The notes under the pieces are model-generated. The model saw only the letters and a program-made list of their open reading frames with translations, was not told the origin of the DNA and did not search any database. Shown piece by piece: positions 27,154 to 37,900 of a stretch of 42,547 bases of DNA (its first letter is position 1; each line of letters begins with the position of its first letter). Both the position numbers and the translations under genes were made by a program. Source of the DNA: Lentimicrobiaceae bacterium (GTDB lineage: Bacteria > Bacteroidota > Bacteroidia > Bacteroidales > F082); NCBI GenBank assembly GCA_015061315.1, contig SUWV01000022.1, forward strand, positions 1 to 42,547, in the 5' to 3' direction.

Positions 27154-27930
27154 ATGAAAGTAAAGAGAAACATTATCAAAATAAATGAGGAGTTATGTAA
27201 TGGCTGTGGCTTGTGTGCTAAGGGGTGTCACGAGGGCGCATTACAGATTATAGATGGTAAAGCTCGTCTTATCAGTGAGTTATATTGCGACGGTCTCGGC
27301 GCTTGTATTGGCGACTGCCCGATGAACGCTATCTCTGTCGAGGAGAAAGAAGTGGAGGCTTACGATGAGATCGCAGTGATAAAAAGGATAATTCCTAAAG
27401 GTGATAAAGTGTTGGAAGCACATCTTCAACATCTTAAAAATCATGGTGAGATGAATCTGCTTCAACAAGGAATACAATATCTTAAGGATAATGACATTCC
27501 TGTGCCTGCTTTGACTCAACCGCAGCCTCAAAATGTAATTCCCGTATCTCAGATGTCGGCGTTTAAACCTATGTCGGCGTCAATAAATTGGCCTGTGCAG
27601 TTGCATCTCATCAATCCGCAGTCTGGTGTGTTCAATAATGCCGACCTCTTGTTGGTAGCAGACTGCGTGGCGTACGCTAATCCGAAATTGTATTCTGAAT
27701 TGTTGGTAGGGAAGAAGTTGGCGATAGCTTGTCCTAAGTTGGATGTCAACAAGGAATCATACGTTAATAAATTGATACAGATGATTGATGATTCTAAAAT
27801 CAATTCTCTGACGGTCGCTATCATGGAGGTGCCTTGTTGCGGCGGCTTGATAAGATTGGTAGAGATGGCGATGGAGAAAGCGACGCGTAAGATTCCGATG
27901 ACGAAAGTCGTTGTTAAGAGTTTTTATTAG
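27154..27930 (+). CDS. 4Fe-4S ferredoxin-type protein
   Basis: A 258-residue iron-sulphur protein, probably cytoplasmic. The first cluster motif is complete: C15-x2-C18-x2-C21-x3-C25. The second has C45, C51 and C55 followed by Pro, but the expected second Cys is Leu48, so it may hold a 3Fe-4S or different cluster. The C-terminal half (about 150-258) has the pattern LLLVADCVAYA and a CCGG motif near residue 227. This resembles a heterodisulfide-reductase or coenzyme-type CCG ligand, but I do not recognise the enzyme. Its stop overlaps the end of the convergent channel gene by 17 bases, so the accessory island begins directly at this gene. Confidence 0.82.
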   Translation: MKVKRNIIKINEELCNGCGLCAKGCHEGALQIIDGKARLISELYCDGLGACIGDCPMNAISVEEKEVEAYDEIAVIKRIIPKGDKVLEAHLQHLKNHGEMNLLQQGIQYLKDNDIPVPALTQPQPQNVIPVSQMSAFKPMSASINWPVQLHLINPQSGVFNNADLLLVADCVAYANPKLYSELLVGKKLAIACPKLDVNKESYVNKLIQMIDDSKINSLTVAIMEVPCCGGLIRLVEMAMEKATRKIPMTKVVVKSFY

Positions 27931-30151
27931 CCATTTCTATGAACCAAGGAATGTAACGGATGATTTCCTTGTCAATCTCTTGAATCTCATTTAGCTTGTT
28001 GAACGGACGGATGTCTCCATGAATATACTGATTCTTATTATTTGTCTTCTTGAAACCATTGAAAATACCTTTTCTTTGATCTTCTTTATACAGATTAAGG
28101 TCAAGCTGATAAGTATCTTCTTCTTTCTGAGGCTTTCTGAAACCCATCAAGAGCTTTTCAACATTCCATCTATTATGCTCGACATCTGCCATTTTCAACA
28201 ACGTTTCGGCTGAAAGATTTCTACAGCCTATATATCCTTCAGCGTTAAGAGAGCGCTCTCTGAAACCGATATTGTATGCACTATAAAGGTTAGACCACTG
28301 GCCTGAAACTTTAAGTCCTATCCATAACTGGTGTGCATTCTCAAGGACATCCTCTTTATTATATTTCATCATACCCTGAAGGATGCTTTCGCCATGTTGG
28401 AGGAGTTGATGAGAGAGGGTAAACTTTTTCTTATCCTCATCATCCATGTTCTCTCTTTGAATGGGATTGCCATTTTCATTGACAAGATAATTATTGTCAT
28501 AATAATAATTGTATATATAATTAATACACTCGGCCATCTGCTGTGCCCGTTTGTTGATATCGAAAATAATATCCGTCATACCAAAAGGAAATACATTGGA
28601 ATAACGTCCTTTTATCATAAGAGCCTTAGGTGTGCCGTCGTTGCCAATTACCATCTTTTCCTTGGCTGTTTGTGACCTTTCTCTTACTTTATCCACGAAC
28701 TTGCTTGATGTGTTCTGCCTAATAAATATTCTTGTCCCACATTCATAAACCTTGTCGTTCATATTCATAGCGATTGCCATGTTAGAACGTGAATCACGCA
28801 TTGCGAATATCAGACTTAAAATCTGTTTGTCATCACATGCCCAATCGGTGATGAGAGCCTGCACTTCTTTTGTATATATGTCTCCTTTTACAAACCTGAA
28901 TTCTATGTCAAGGAAGTTCGCATCTTCCCCACTGAAGCCTGTCGCAGGCTTCGTTCCCTCTTTATAAACCAATTTATCTCCCTCTCTGACAAATTCTCCA
29001 TATTTATGCTCTTGCACTTCAAAGAAATGTCTGGTACGAGTCATAAACAATTGTAATTCATTGTCAGCATTAAGGTCAATAAAGGTTATCTCCGTTCTAT
29101 TATTCTTTCCGTCAAAGTTCGGAAAGTGGAGCATTTTGCGGCTTCGATACCTAATGTAACACCGAAGCTTGAGGTTCCGACAATAACGACATGTACATGC
29201 TTGTCACTCTTCGAAGAAATGCCATCCCCATCAATAAACGGATATCTAATTCCGTCTGTATCCACAAACATCTGCTTTGCCCAATCAGAATAAAAATTGT
29301 AAGGGATAAATTCTACCTTCAATTTCCTGATATCTTCAAAGAGGTCTGTAACTTGTAATGCTGCATAGGTATCTGGATCCTCAAAGACGGTTGTGATACT
29401 TTCCGGCAGTCCTTTATCCTTGTTCTTTTCAAGAATCGCGTAAACCTTTTCCATGCAATCAATGTTCATGGCATCGTGCGAGGGCTTTGTCCTGTCACCG
29501 ACTATATAGATGCTACAAGCTTGGTTCAGTTTCAACTCTTCCAAATCCTTTACAGATGTACGATGTCCGTTTTTGATGATAACCCGCTTCTCGCAATCTT
29601 GAGCGATAGATGAATGAATCTTTTCGGCAATTTCCTCGCTGGGCACTGAACTCTGTAAAAGTACATAGGCATCTTCGTTGGTACATATCTGCTTGATGAT
29701 AGACGGGACAATCTCATCATAGCCAAGAATAACATAATGGTTTTCTTTGATATAGGTGTTCTTGCCCTTCCGGTAGTTCTCAATACGACGCTCCAGCATA
29801 TTCGACAACACAGATATGAGCATGCCGCCAAAGACGACCATACCAAGAAGAGAACCGAGAATAGCAAACAGAAGGGTTAGCCACGGGCGTTCACCACCAG
29901 CATAGCTGTCCGTATAGATGTTGCTAAGCGCATTGCCATCTATGAGCAGATACAAAGCCCATTCGAAGAAATTAACATCCCTACGATTCTTTCCAAATGT
30001 AAGGAAATAGCAGATGACTAGTCCGATAATCAGTGCCACGAAAATAATCCCAAGCAGGATAATAATCTGCCACCAAATTTTGTCCGAGAAGGTCCTGTCA
30101 AATTTCAGGACCCAATTGTGAAGTCATGTTGATTGTTTCATTGATATTCAT
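27914..30151 (-). pseudogene. CASTOR/POLLUX-like ion channel with RyR domain, frame broken
   Basis: Reading through two frame breaks gives one protein of about 745 residues. An N-terminal membrane helix (KIWWQIIILLGIIFVALIIG) is followed by a pore-like region (LLFAILGSLLGMVVFGGMLI). Two Rossmann/RCK domains follow (HYVILGYDEIVPSI; HVHVVIVGTSSFGV, as in CASTOR/POLLUX channels). The C-terminal RyR domain has KMADVEHNRWNVEKLLMGFR. Break 1 is near 30113-30118: an ATG at 30151 opens a short frame ending in TGA, while the channel frame has no ATG. Break 2 is at the A4 run 29134-29137, where one extra A would join GIEAAK to MLHFPNF. The second part (29134-27914, 406 residues) and the first (about 30120-29086) are otherwise clean. 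It could be a recent pseudogene, programmed slippage, two split subunits or an assembly error. Confidence 0.7.
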
Positions 30152-30216
30152 TGTTTTTTTATAATTCTTATTTATATAACTTATGATGTCATTCCAAAGA
30201 TTCTTTACTTAAAGAC

Positions 30217-33200
30217 CTACAATTTATATCCATATGGTATGGGGAGTATAATCTTTCCATCATAGCGATTTATACTGTCACTATATGCTCGGTATAACAA
30301 CTCTATATCACTGTCTTGTTGCACTTGGCTGTCAAGTTGTTGATAAATATGAAAAAAAGCTTTTCTTTTATTAGCAGCAAGGAGTGAGAATAGATAGTTT
30401 GTTATGCATGAGAAATAGAACCCACCAGGTAGGTTTTTGATACCTAAAAGCATCTGGTACAGTTCTAATGCATCGTCAAACTGATTGTTGCGGAGGTAGG
30501 CTAATCCTAAGTAATAGAATTCTTCTAAGCTGCCCTTCTCCATGCCACAGAGTCGCTGGATAATCCTTTCGTATGATTCTTCGTCGATGAGCTGCTCCAG
30601 TTCTTCCTGAGAGAGGTTAGTACGATTAGCAATAATCTCTTTCAGCTTTTCCCGTAGTTGTTGCACGTGGTCCTTCTGGGGGAAATTGATATACCTATAG
30701 TGGACCACCGCTTCTTTAAACAACTTATTATAGTCATCAAACAGTTTTAATGCCACATACTTGTCGGGGAAACCTTTCTGGCTTTCCTCTAACAATCTGA
30801 CGTAAATGGCTGATAACAGGACCGGTTTAGGGTCTAATTGCCTATCCCAAATATTCTCAACATGGGCTTTGGATAATCTCATGACAGTCTCCGTTTCATT
30901 GCCCAACTGAGTATATGAAGATTTTACTTCTTCTTGGGCAATCATTCTGATATATTGTATTGCAACTAATGCCCAAGCTAAGGAAATATCAGAGTAAGAC
31001 ACGTCATTCCCCATTTTCATGAAACTTACTGTTCTTGTCATAAACGAGATGTTTTTCTGACTAATCGGAAAATTCATGGCATCATCAGGAGTGTCGCGAA
31101 TTATTATGAGGTTTAACAAATCGTCAATCACGTTCATCGCGTATTGAGAGTCAAGATGACTTAATTCCATAGCGTATTCTGCCGTCAGCTGGGCATACAC
31201 CACAGCATAGCTCTTGAAGCAGAAGAATCTCTCAATATGTTGCTTCATTTCGTCAATCACATTCTCCACGAGCCCATTCATCTGGTCTTTGTTTATGCTC
31301 TTGATGTATGGAGCGAGCCTGTAAATCTGCCAGGCACAAAGTATCCATTCTAGTATAATGTCGTCGTTGCTGAATTCTGCGTCAGGATGCTGTATCTGCC
31401 TATCTTTTAATGCTTTTGCTATCTGATAGGCTTTCATGGCATAAGGTCCGGGATCGCTGCCTTTTTCAAAACGAGCCATCAAGATGGCCACTTCCCGCAG
31501 GAGACTGAAATAACCCTCAAACTTGAGGCTGTTGTCATACAATACGCCCTTAAGTTCTAAGGGTACGAAAACGTCATTCAGGTATAACCATCTTTCGTGA
31601 AGGTTTCCAAATCCCTCAAATCTGTCATAGATGGCCCACATGAGTCTTGCGTTCCATTCCAACGACTTGTTAAGATGTCCGGTGCATAGTTTTAATTGTT
31701 TCTGATTAGATTCGTTCCATGATTCTTCCCCATCAGGCAGTTCCACATAGGCATAGCCACAAGAGTCGTATATTTCAGCTAAAGCCAGGGCTGCGTCATC
31801 GCTCAATATACCATTGGCTTTTGCCTCTTCAAGTCTGCTGATCATGAATTGGGCAGTCCTGAGATAGAGTGTGTAGTCGTGTCTCCGTTTAGCTATATAG
31901 CACCATTGGTTCAATCCATGGAACGAATCATATTCAAGCGGTGCCATGTTGACCATTTCCAACACCATATTGACATATTCATCTTGGTGGAACTTCGCTT
32001 TTTGGTCGAAAGCCATCATAGCTTCAGACTGTCCCCAATAAAACTGGTAGTTCTCTTTCTTGGCAATGTATTCCAAACATGTTTGATAGTCTTCACACCC
32101 CATGGCCACGATGAAGATGTTGCGTTGATGGGTTGGCGATGTGGGGGGAAGTTGCTGGATATATTTGTTCAGTTGCTGGCAAAGCTCCTTCCGATATGCC
32201 AAGGTCCAATTTTCAATGACTTTACCTACAATCTCGTTTTTGAGCGTTAGGTAGCCGTTGCTATCTTCCTTGATAATGCTGTCGCCCAATATATGCTTGA
32301 AATATGCACACCAGTCAACGTCCCTGCCTGTTAATTGGGCCATATCCTCTTCTGTCAGTCCCCTGCTGACACCAATCATTCCGATATAGGTCGCCACGAA
32401 GTCCTTTCCCAGCACGTTTCCCAGTCTTTTTATCCAGTAGTAGCTCAGGTCTTCATAGTTGTCGGGCATTTCGCCAATGATGCGACACAGATGGAAATTG
32501 ATGTTCCTCTCACTGTCGCCTATATCGTCTTTGCTTCTAATATCCTGATAGTCCAGCTTGTTCAAGTTGGTCAGTATGTTGACGGCCATGCTGAGCCATT
32601 TCACGTTCAAGGCCTGTTTCTTGGCCCTTAAATCCTGCAGGATACCCTTTCTCAGTCCTTGGGTGATGGCGTTGAAATCGTTGTCAGTCAAGTTGCGCAG
32701 AACGTACGGCATCACTATTTTAGCAGCATCCTTATGCTCTGTAGGAATGGTCTGGACATACAAGTTGGATGCCTGTATGAGGCTGTAGAATTCGTCCATG
32801 TCGTATGGATGCTCCTGGAACACTGCCACCCTGACATGCTTTTCCTCGAAAATGGTCTGGGTGAGTCTGCAATACTCCTTAAACAGCAACTTAGCATTGT
32901 CCTTCATCGCTTTCAGGTATTCGGAGTCACGCCCCAAGAACCTGAGCATCTGAAGGTTCCAGTAATAGAACACTTGATGGTAGTGAGATGCATCAACAGA
33001 CGCTTCCTGGGAATTGAACAGACAGAAATATCTGTTGTCTTCGCTCAACAATGAATATAGTTTGCACAAGAGCGCCGTTTGGCCCATACCGTGTTCGGGC
33101 TCAAAGATATATAGCGCATGTCTTCCTTCTATACTCCTGATACATTCGCCAATTACATCCTCCCTGCCAACAAACTTAACAAGCTGACGGTTCACATAGT

Positions 33201-33906
33201 CACGCTGCGCCTTGATGAAGTTGTCCTCGGCTAAGGTTTCGGGGTTGCCAATATGCTGAGAAATAAGCGACCGCAACTTCTTATAGATATGGTTGCACCA
33301 TGCTTCGATTTCCGAACCACCAGATTCTAACACATTTAGGCAATAAGGGGCGTCAACTGACAACTCTTGTTTATGTTTCAGCAGATAGTCTCGAAAAGTC
33401 CTTACATACGAACCGTTTTCTCCGTCGTCCATGTAGTTCTTCTTTTCACTCTCCGATAGGTTGGCATACGATTTCTCGTCGCGGAGCATCACTATAGCGC
33501 GGTTGGAGGTATTCTTTCCAAAGAGTGCATGCAGGAACTCGCATACCGTTACGCTCAACTGATTGCTTTCTAAAGGAAAGTCATCGGGTAGTTTAACGCT
33601 TTTTGTCGCTTCGAAATCCTTGGGAATCCATCCATAACGGTGGCCCACCAGCCCGAGGAAGAAAGGCTGGCAGGCTTCTATCTCGTCCATGCAGACGCTA
33701 TAAATCCTTTCTTCTCTTTCCTCAGGCGTCAGTTTCGGGTCTGTTTCCACAGAATGGCGAAGGTCAACCAACTGAACGTTAGTACGCTGTCCGATGAAAA
33801 ATTCGTTGAGTCGAGGCACCACAATGTTGCGGAGAGCATCGCGCTCCACATCCATATCTTTAAAAGTACTACTAACGAATATTCTTACAATAGTCCACTG
33901 ATTCAT
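30217..33906 (-). CDS. DUF4062-domain STAND-like NTPase, degenerate Walker A
   Basis: A 1229-residue cytoplasmic protein. Residues 1-100 are a DUF4062 domain (RIFVSSTFKDMDVERDALRN, PFFLGLVGHRYGWIP), a TIR-like-fold module often placed at the N-terminus of STAND NTPases. A P-loop-like region follows at about 250-290: FVGREDVIGE, then EPEHGMGQTALL at 269-280, where the Walker A lysine is Gln276. The remainder is alpha-helical, with TPR-like units near 1135-1195 (FYYLGLAYLRNNQFDDALEL). STAND proteins sense phage components and fire an N-terminal effector. Loss of the lysine suggests weak or no ATP hydrolysis. Neighbours are a TIR remnant upstream and the RyR channel 65 bases downstream. GC content is higher than in the TIR genes, so the island is mosaic. 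Confidence 0.8.
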   Translation of the reverse strand: MNQWTIVRIFVSSTFKDMDVERDALRNIVVPRLNEFFIGQRTNVQLVDLRHSVETDPKLTPEEREERIYSVCMDEIEACQPFFLGLVGHRYGWIPKDFEATKSVKLPDDFPLESNQLSVTVCEFLHALFGKNTSNRAIVMLRDEKSYANLSESEKKNYMDDGENGSYVRTFRDYLLKHKQELSVDAPYCLNVLESGGSEIEAWCNHIYKKLRSLISQHIGNPETLAEDNFIKAQRDYVNRQLVKFVGREDVIGECIRSIEGRHALYIFEPEHGMGQTALLCKLYSLLSEDNRYFCLFNSQEASVDASHYHQVFYYWNLQMLRFLGRDSEYLKAMKDNAKLLFKEYCRLTQTIFEEKHVRVAVFQEHPYDMDEFYSLIQASNLYVQTIPTEHKDAAKIVMPYVLRNLTDNDFNAITQGLRKGILQDLRAKKQALNVKWLSMAVNILTNLNKLDYQDIRSKDDIGDSERNINFHLCRIIGEMPDNYEDLSYYWIKRLGNVLGKDFVATYIGMIGVSRGLTEEDMAQLTGRDVDWCAYFKHILGDSIIKEDSNGYLTLKNEIVGKVIENWTLAYRKELCQQLNKYIQQLPPTSPTHQRNIFIVAMGCEDYQTCLEYIAKKENYQFYWGQSEAMMAFDQKAKFHQDEYVNMVLEMVNMAPLEYDSFHGLNQWCYIAKRRHDYTLYLRTAQFMISRLEEAKANGILSDDAALALAEIYDSCGYAYVELPDGEESWNESNQKQLKLCTGHLNKSLEWNARLMWAIYDRFEGFGNLHERWLYLNDVFVPLELKGVLYDNSLKFEGYFSLLREVAILMARFEKGSDPGPYAMKAYQIAKALKDRQIQHPDAEFSNDDIILEWILCAWQIYRLAPYIKSINKDQMNGLVENVIDEMKQHIERFFCFKSYAVVYAQLTAEYAMELSHLDSQYAMNVIDDLLNLIIIRDTPDDAMNFPISQKNISFMTRTVSFMKMGNDVSYSDISLAWALVAIQYIRMIAQEEVKSSYTQLGNETETVMRLSKAHVENIWDRQLDPKPVLLSAIYVRLLEESQKGFPDKYVALKLFDDYNKLFKEAVVHYRYINFPQKDHVQQLREKLKEIIANRTNLSQEELEQLIDEESYERIIQRLCGMEKGSLEEFYYLGLAYLRNNQFDDALELYQMLLGIKNLPGGFYFSCITNYLFSLLAANKRKAFFHIYQQLDSQVQQDSDIELLYRAYSDSINRYDGKIILPIPYGYKL

Positions 33907-33916
33907 ATTACAAATT

Positions 33917-34125
33917 TTAATTTTCCAAACATTTTAAGTAGAATAATATAGGGCGGAATCCACTATCTTCAAGTGCATTTCTCACCAAACGGACTCGTTC
34001 AAAATCTTTTATGGAATGGGATACAAACACCCAAAATCCTTCTTCTATATCGTCTTCTTTCATTTCTTCTATTTTAAGTAATACCCGTTTCGATTCTTTA
34101 AAACAGACTGAGAAAAGAACTGCAT
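33917..34125 (-). pseudogene. Remnant of a TIR-domain gene (N-terminus only)
   Basis: In the gap between two full genes, the minus strand at 34063-33917 encodes 48 residues, including EGFWVFVSHSIKDFERVRLV and EDSGFRPILFYLKCLEN, then a stop. This is the start of a TIR domain of the FVSHSxKD type, cut after the second strand. A different frame just upstream (ATG at 34125) gives MQFFSQSVLKNRNGYYLK, which reads like the natural start of the same protein. That implies a frameshift near 34072. No conserved glutamate and no rest of the domain is left. It is a decayed third TIR gene. Confidence 0.65.
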
Positions 34126-34180
34126 CGAGTTATAATAATACTCTGTGTATTAATTACTTTCCTCATTTTGACATCTTCAA

Positions 34181-34936
34181 CTACGTAATCAAATCTTCTA
34201 CATTCTTGACCAATCTAACAGGAACCATATATTCCCTTTCCTTGTCATCGTTTAAGACTTCAATAACAAGTATTTCAGCTACACTTTTTAAAGGCATACG
34301 CGCTTCTTCATCAATATCTCTAAAAGCCACACTACTATCATGATTTCTATATAAGAGAGCTGTTCCGCTACCATCGTAAATGAACCGTGGGCTCTCGGGC
34401 TCCCCTTCTCTCGCAGACAACATAAGCAATATCTCGCCTTTTTCATTCGACATGATTGAATAAGCCCCTTTCGTTCCGATTTCATTAGACAACCCACGAC
34501 AGGAGTCTATAAGTTCAGAATTGTTGCTCGATAAGATTTCTTTTATTGCTTGAATTAATAATTCAATACTATTTGAAGGATTATCATAGGCAACGATTCT
34601 CTTTTTTATTGCTAACTTTGCGGATGTTCCATTAATAATCGTAATAGGTGCTATCTCAAAAGGAATGATTGGTATTTCATGTTCATCTGCAAAAGCAATC
34701 TCGCATTTGCACCACGTCGATTTCAATGCATCATCAGAAATAATTGCAATGAAACAACTTGCATTGGAAATTGCATTAAAAATTATTTCATCACGTTCTT
34801 TGCCTGCCTCTTCAATATCAAGGTTCCGAGGAGTACACCAACAATTAATTCCTGCATCTTCAATGGCATTCACAATATAATCAACAACCCTTTGGGCTTT
34901 ATGTTGATAACAAATAAAAGCATAGCATCTATCCAT
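34181..34936 (-). CDS. TIR-domain protein with unknown C-terminal domain
   Basis: A 251-residue cytoplasmic protein. Residues 1-135 are a TIR domain: CYAFICYQHKA, then INCWCTPRNLD, then SDDALKSTWCKCEIAFADE, with the putative NADase glutamate E79 in the WCxxE motif. IPFEIAP and a RIVAYDNPSNSIELL stretch are shared with the TIR-Sel1 protein next to it, so the two arose by duplication. Residues 140-251 form a compact domain I do not recognise (GAYSIMSNEKGEILLML, FIYDGSGTALLYRNH). It starts 29 bases after the TIR-Sel1 stop, so the two are likely co-transcribed. Enzymatic NAD cleavage is inferred from E79. Confidence 0.85.
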   Translation of the reverse strand: MDRCYAFICYQHKAQRVVDYIVNAIEDAGINCWCTPRNLDIEEAGKERDEIIFNAISNASCFIAIISDDALKSTWCKCEIAFADEHEIPIIPFEIAPITIINGTSAKLAIKKRIVAYDNPSNSIELLIQAIKEILSSNNSELIDSCRGLSNEIGTKGAYSIMSNEKGEILLMLSAREGEPESPRFIYDGSGTALLYRNHDSSVAFRDIDEEARMPLKSVAEILVIEVLNDDKEREYMVPVRLVKNVEDLIT

Positions 34937-34965
34937 ATTTCAAATTTGTCTAAGTAATAAAAAAT

Positions 34966-37900
34966 TTATTGCTGCGAGTCGATTTCTTTTGTAGATGAGT
35001 TTATAAATTCATTTAGCAATCTTTCGAATTCATCGCTCTCCTCTTGCTTGTTAAAAACACCAGAAGAACCTTTGTTTTCAGCATTTTCATAGAAATTACT
35101 GGGACTAAGAGTTCTTGTAGGTGTAATCTCGGCTAAATCAGGAAGATTGTCAATAGTATATGTCGTTTCTTTGCTTGTTACCTTATCCCCATATTTCACA
35201 AGAATATCATTCAAATACTTCACAATTGCGTTTTTATTTTCTTTAAAGTTTTTGTATAAAGTATAATTATCTAACATTATTGATTCAATATCTATTCTAA
35301 TCTCAATCAATTCAATCAAAAACAGCTGCAAATCTTGATCAGAGCCCAGTGTTTCTACATAATTAAGCATTTGTTCATCACTTCTCAAAATTGGAAGTAT
35401 TGGTTCGTATATTTCAGGTATAGTATCCTGCAGGTTTAAAAAGAGATTGAAGGTATCGAAAGAGATTTTAGCACAAACACTAGAAGGCATATATGGAAAT
35501 TGATACTCTGTTTTGGGCAGGCTATATTCCAATGGCATTATGCCTTTCTTTTCACATATAGCAGTATACGATTTTTGATAATTAATCATTGCCTGAATGA
35601 GGTCTTTTATAACTGCATTATAGTTGCTATCATCTTGCATAAGAGAATCGTCAAATTTAAGGAGGCTATGAAGTCTCTCCATAAGATCATCTTGTATATC
35701 CGTATCTACTTCTTTGTCATTTGCATAATATTTTGAATAAAACAACCATTGTTCTATTTTACTAGAACTCTTAAAATTTGAGAAAATCTTGTTGTCATCA
35801 AAATTTGGATACAATACATTCAACGAGTTTCCTAAACTTTTGAAAAATCTTGCATCATTAGGTCTAATATAGCCATCTACCAAGGAGCGAATTTTCTCTA
35901 TGTCAATTATATACTTGTCATCTTCCATACAATGAGAAAGTATACGACTAATATATTTAAAATTTTCTTTAGAAAGAACCATTTCATCTATAGCTTCTTT
36001 CGCTCGAATAAAAAAAAGCTCGTCATCATCATTGTTTCCATATCTTTCCACAAGATAATTAAGTGCTTCAGCGTTTTTCTTGTTCGCAGCATTCTCTACC
36101 AATGAAAGCCCTTTAATCGGTTTGTATAAGGTTGGGAATCTTTCGTAATCCATAAGAGATTTCCCGTAATAGAAAGTCATTTCTGAATTAGCGCCCTTAT
36201 TGGCACCAAAAGCCAAAAAAGAAGCTGTCTGAGGAGCATCGTTAATGATGTTATAATTTAGAGTACTATCTCCATATATTTTAAAGCAGTTCAATCTAAG
36301 TAAATAAATGATTGCTTCTATGTTGCCTTGGTGAGCTTCCACCTCCAGTTTTTGTATGACTAAGTCTATAAGACCTACTATTAAATCGTCTTGTTGTGTT
36401 TCTGCTATTAAATCTCCTTTAATTTTATTAATTATATCTGCGGCCTTGTTTTTCTTATATTTATTAGGAATAAAATGGAGTGTTGTACTACCAATAGTAC
36501 CATCTCCATCATTATTCTTTGGGTAGTCCAACAATATTTTCCCAAGATCTACGCTGCCTATACCATGTTTGTCATATCTCTCTTCAAAGGTCAGCCATGC
36601 TTTTTCATAATAATCATTAGCTTTCTCCATTTCCTTTTGTTTCTCATACAGTTCTCCATTATCATATTGAATCGTTCCTAACATATAGAGTGAAAAACTA
36701 TCTCCTTCATCGCGACCCCGTTGCGCCATTCTTATAGCTTCTGTTTCATCATTGTCAAAATAATAATAAAACCAGGATAAATTGCCGTAAGCAGATGCTA
36801 CATCTCTTTTTATGGCTTCAAAATAATAATCTTTTGTCTGTTTCTTTATGTCGTTTGAAAAATCTTCTGTTGCCGTTAGATTACTCCAGCAAGCATCTCC
36901 TAATAGACAATAGCCTTCGTAATATTCTTGCTCAATCATATTGTTTGCAACATCTCGAGCTAAATCAATGGTATCCACAGAGCTCATATACTCTCTAGCA
37001 AGTCTTGACATACTTCTCTTGTCATATAATTCAACTCCCTTCTTCAAATACATCAATCCTTTTTCCTTGTCTGCCTCATATTTGTCATTACCATTAATAA
37101 GTTCTGTCCCCAAATAACTATAGGCTTCTTTACATCCTGCATCTATTGCCTTCCTATAATATAGCATGCTCAGAATCGAACTTTGCTTAACACCCATCCC
37201 CCAACCATAATATATTCCAATTCTTAAAAGTGCTAAAGGAATAGTATTCGTTCGAATCGATTTTTTCAAATAGTCAAAAGCTAATGAATTGGTTTCTGGA
37301 TTGTTATGATATTTGCATGACATGAGAAAACAGGCATAACAATGCCCCTCTTCTGCTTGTGGTTCTATTATTTCCCAAATATCCTTTGATATTATCTTCG
37401 GATTATCAAAATGATAGAAAATGGAGCATAGCCTGTCTTTTGCGCGATTATTACCTAGAATTGCTGATTTCAAATATGGTAACGTAGCTTCTGCATATTC
37501 CTTCATGGAGTACAAGGCTTCTCCTTCGTCAAAATCAAAGTCGATAATTGGAACATTTTCGTCAATTTCATAATATTGTTGACGAATATTCTGATCCTTA
37601 TCCGATTGTATAGTTTCGTTTAATTTTCTTTTGACATTTTTTATTAGTTGTTCTATCTTTTCTTCCGGATTAGGATATGCCACAATCTTATGGCGAATAG
37701 CCAGTCTCGATGTTAGACCATTTATTATATTTGTGGGGGCTATTTCGAAAGGAATAATCGATTTCCCCATATCATCAGCCATTGTTACTTCCATTTTAAC
37801 CCATTTAGAAGCTAATGCGGAATCTGTAACTATCACAACCACTACACTTACTTTGGGGATTGTTTTGGCAATAATGTCATCATATAATTCACCGGCTCCC

